Made by a program: the position numbers and the translations under genes
The notes under the pieces: model-generated
Database searches by the model: none
What the model was told of the DNA's origin: nothing
The model's input: the letters and a program-made list of their open reading frames with translations, nothing else
Shown here: positions 61,551-64,000 of the stretch, piece by piece
Numbering within the stretch: position 1 is the stretch's first letter
How the letters are laid out: the number at the start of each line of letters is the position of its first letter
Source: Unio delphinus
Taxonomy: Eukaryota > Mollusca > Bivalvia > Unionida > Unionidae
NCBI GenBank assembly: GCA_029339505.1
Contig: JAQISU010000115.1
Span: forward strand, 4,505,001 to 4,569,000
Direction of reading: 5' to 3'
Length of the DNA stretch: 64,000 bases

Positions 61551-63798
61551 TCCAAGAGAGATTACCCCTGGAAAGATGCCCAATTCAATCTCGATATAGT
61601 TTCTAATACACCAAAGAATACAATTCTTGATAAAGCCATGATTAGTAAAATCAGAGACTGTTTTAATGAATTCAAGCGTGATGGAGCATCTTATTGTTGG
61701 TCAACATTTCGAATTGATGGTGTTGTTGATGCTACCATGAATGATGAAAAAGCAGCAGTGATAATTTCACGTGTTGGGGAAAAACGGCATTTTTTCCGAA
61801 TCAAATTCATTATCGAAGTCGATGGCAAATGGATTATTAAGGATAAATTTGAACCAATCCTCAAGAATAAAAAAGCTGTCATTGTGAGTAGAGATTCCAA
61901 ACCAGGGATTCTAACCGGCATTGATAAACCATACTACGAAAGATCTTATCCCGTAACAGCAATGGTTTATGGGATATATCCGTTAAATGATAAACCCGAT
62001 ATCGCAAAACTAGCTCCTATGAAATATTCGTCAGGGCTTAATTGTGTAGCAGAACGAATAATAGAACACTTCACAAATGCATCCCGAGGAAATAAACTAA
62101 CTGATCTGCGACGTAGGAAAATAACCGAGTGGGAACTGACAGTGAAACAGCATGGTGCAAAGATTTCTGATATAGCTAAATTAGAAACATCATTACGATT
62201 CCCAATAACCGTTATGACGATAACCGGAGAGGTTTTATACGAACCGAAATATAACAAAAATGGAGTACCAATACAGATTATTGATCATAACAAACACGCG
62301 TGGACACCTGCGGTAACAATATTTCCACGAGAACGAACCGTGAAATATATTCCTAAGGAGTTCGTCGGGGATGTTTTCTATGAAGAGAGATTATTCGATG
62401 CTATTCATGCGTTGTGTAAAGATGATCCTGTGTCAGTGTGGTTACTTAAAAGTGATGAAGAATTCGATCAATTTGTAAAACCAAATGGTGAATTATATCG
62501 CGTTGAAGAATTAGATAACAGAATGAGAAAAATCGCTAGTGATTTTTCACCGGAGAATTCCCATGAAAAACTACTCACGGATAGTTTTACTATTCCATCA
62601 GTGGTAGCTCACTTCGCAAGAGAAAAAAACTCATGGCGTCCAACACGAAGTGATTTTCTCGAGGATGTTAAATTGAGTTGCGTCGAATTTGGTCATGGAG
62701 GACTGTGGAATACGAAATACTCACATGATGGTATGATTTCAATTGATATATCCGCGTGTTATCCCGGAAGTTTTCTCGGGTATGGGGAATGCGCTGAGTA
62801 CTTCAAACGATTTGGACACCCCACGCATGAAATGACTCGTGTCGCGATTAATGGACCATTGCCTGATTTTGACTTAACCGGATTCGCTCGTGTGATATCA
62901 TTCGAATTAGCTACAGGGTTACATCCGTGTAGTTATGTTTGGCTCGGTAGACACCTTTCTGAAAAACACTGGATGCCAATAGTGCTATTGAGATATATGA
63001 TTGATTGTGGTATGCTAATATCGTTGATTGTTTCCGATGCTATTATATGCTATCGAGCTCAGAAAGAAGTTTGGCTACCACAACCCAATCTAGATAGAAT
63101 AATCAACGAACTACGAAAACAGTTTCCAGATTTCAGTGAAGAAGAAATCATAAATTGGTCTAAGAAGTTATTTGAAATTAAAAAAGAACAAGCAAAAGAT
63201 CTCGGAAGAAGAATAATCGGTAAATTTACCCAGGGTGGACGATACGATAACGCAAAATATTCTTCGCGGTTGATCATAGATGTCGCTGAATACGATTTTA
63301 TTGTAGCGGATTTAATGAAACAGGGAAAACTTGTATCCCGTAAGGATGCTTTTCTATCCAATGGTGAGAAATTAGGTACGGTTGTTACCTACTGTGATGG
63401 ATATAATTCCCAGTACACACATTTGAGAAGTTTAATGTTAGCCTATGCTTCTATTAATCTATTTTCGATGATAAATAGATTTCCTAATACCGCGGTTAGA
63501 GTAGCCACTGATTCGATGTATATACACAATAAGTACAAATCAGCTGTAGCGGCATTCACAGATCCCGAAGAAAATTGGGGGCGTTGGCGATTTAAAAAGG
63601 AGATGCTACATGAGTATTGTGAATCCGCAGACGTTGCCATGGATGATAAATATATTTGTTGTAACCGTATTGAAATTCAATCAGAACTTTCTAATGCACC
63701 ACCGGTATCTGATCCAATCTGTAGATACAAGACAGTTTATTTAAACGGCTGTGGTGGGTCAGGAAAGACAACTCGTGCAATTGAATTATTTCGTCGTG

Positions 63799-63814
63799 GA
63801 AACGCTAGCGTTTC
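63799..63814. repeat. Mini-hairpin GAAACGCTAGCGTTTC in the helicase gene (copy 3)
   Basis: Perfect 16-bp palindrome encoding GNASVS after the Walker A helix; absent from copy 1, and a 20-bp form is in copy 2. Confidence 0.93.
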
Positions 63815-64000
63815 TAACATGATTGTGCTAACACCGACTCACAGACTCGCCAGAGAGATGATACAACGAGGGGTAAATGCTTGCACTTATCAAAGCTTCT
63901 TTCGATGGAAGGGTGACAAATGGACTCCTGATCGAATGGGTGATAAATTCATTCCTGAAATCATAATCTGGGATGAAATATGCACAGTGTCATTAGATGT

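Larger units (their letters stand above)
52098..64000 (-). mobile_element. Polinton/Maverick element, copy 3 (inverted, cut by window edge)
   Basis: Left end AGCAGCAGAGAGGG at 52098, genes in the reverse order of copy 1 and very similar to it. Integrase, PLA2-like and ATPase genes and the other TIR would lie beyond 64000. All late genes are open; the polymerase gene has one frameshift in an A9 run. Flank before the end is AAATA, its partner being outside the window. Confidence 0.93.
61052..64000 (+). pseudogene. Polymerase-helicase-HNH fusion, frameshifted and cut by window edge (copy 3)
   Basis: 61052-61606 is an in-frame N-terminal repeat region. An A9 run at 61550-61558 (A8 in copy 1) shifts the frame; the main protein frame is then open from about 61560 (first ATG 61638) to the window end. 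Motif A DISACYPGSF, motif C ATDSMY, helicase GCGGSGKTT and IIWDEIC are visible; the rest is outside. An in-frame loss of four residues lies near 62460. Confidence 0.85.

Overview
The window is genomic DNA of an invertebrate animal. tRNA-derived SINEs with (CAAA)n-type tails, long microsatellites, minisatellites and an LTR-retrotransposon relic point to a lophotrochozoan, most likely a mollusc; this is inference, since no host gene was found to confirm it. It holds two complete Polinton/Maverick-type virus-like elements, most of a third, and a relic of a fourth.

Layout. 1-3743: decayed Ty3/Gypsy-like gag-pro on the minus strand with its primer-binding site. 3744-4657 and 20086-20720: a ~785-bp tandem repeat split by Polinton copy 1 (4658-20080, 15.4 kb, 5-bp target duplication GGCAG). 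20721-34820: host-type DNA with microsatellites, a 131-bp-arm perfect palindrome, two long minisatellites (29 and 33 bp units), a MITE-like element, SINEs and a relic Polinton ATPase. 34821-51118: Polinton copy 2 (16.3 kb, 5-bp duplication TATCG), the best preserved copy. 52098-64000: Polinton copy 3, inverted and cut by the window edge. Copies 1 and 3 are close relatives; copy 2 is a more distant lineage.

Element logic. Each element has, in order, a packaging ATPase (reverse), a zinc-ribbon and a phospholipase-A2-like ORF, a retroviral-type integrase, a large reverse-strand protein joining family B DNA polymerase, SF1 helicase and a C-terminal HNH, then a Cys-rich protein, a free HNH/NUMOD endonuclease, a small unknown protein, and a late block: 325-383 aa unknown, pVI-like small protein, major capsid protein, 154-aa small protein, adenain-like protease, fibre-like protein, two-TM protein and penton/minor-capsid-like protein. 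Integrase inserts the DNA, the polymerase-helicase copies it, and the late block would build an adenovirus-like particle. Short matches to the adenain consensus in three late proteins fit a maturation scheme.

The most unusual signal is a family of 12-20 bp mini-hairpins, general form GAAAYNC-loop-GNRTTTC, scattered through all three copies. They are present or absent at matching sites, carry different but self-complementary arms in different copies, sit at gene ends and in tolerant coding segments, and have built up a palindrome-only spacer ORF in copy 2. Other notable points are a -1 slippery heptamer joining the zinc-ribbon and PLA2 frames, a tandem duplication that separated two overlapping genes, structure-conserved stem-loops with unrelated sequence, and an RNA-like three-way junction beside a tRNA-Thr-like sequence in copy 2.
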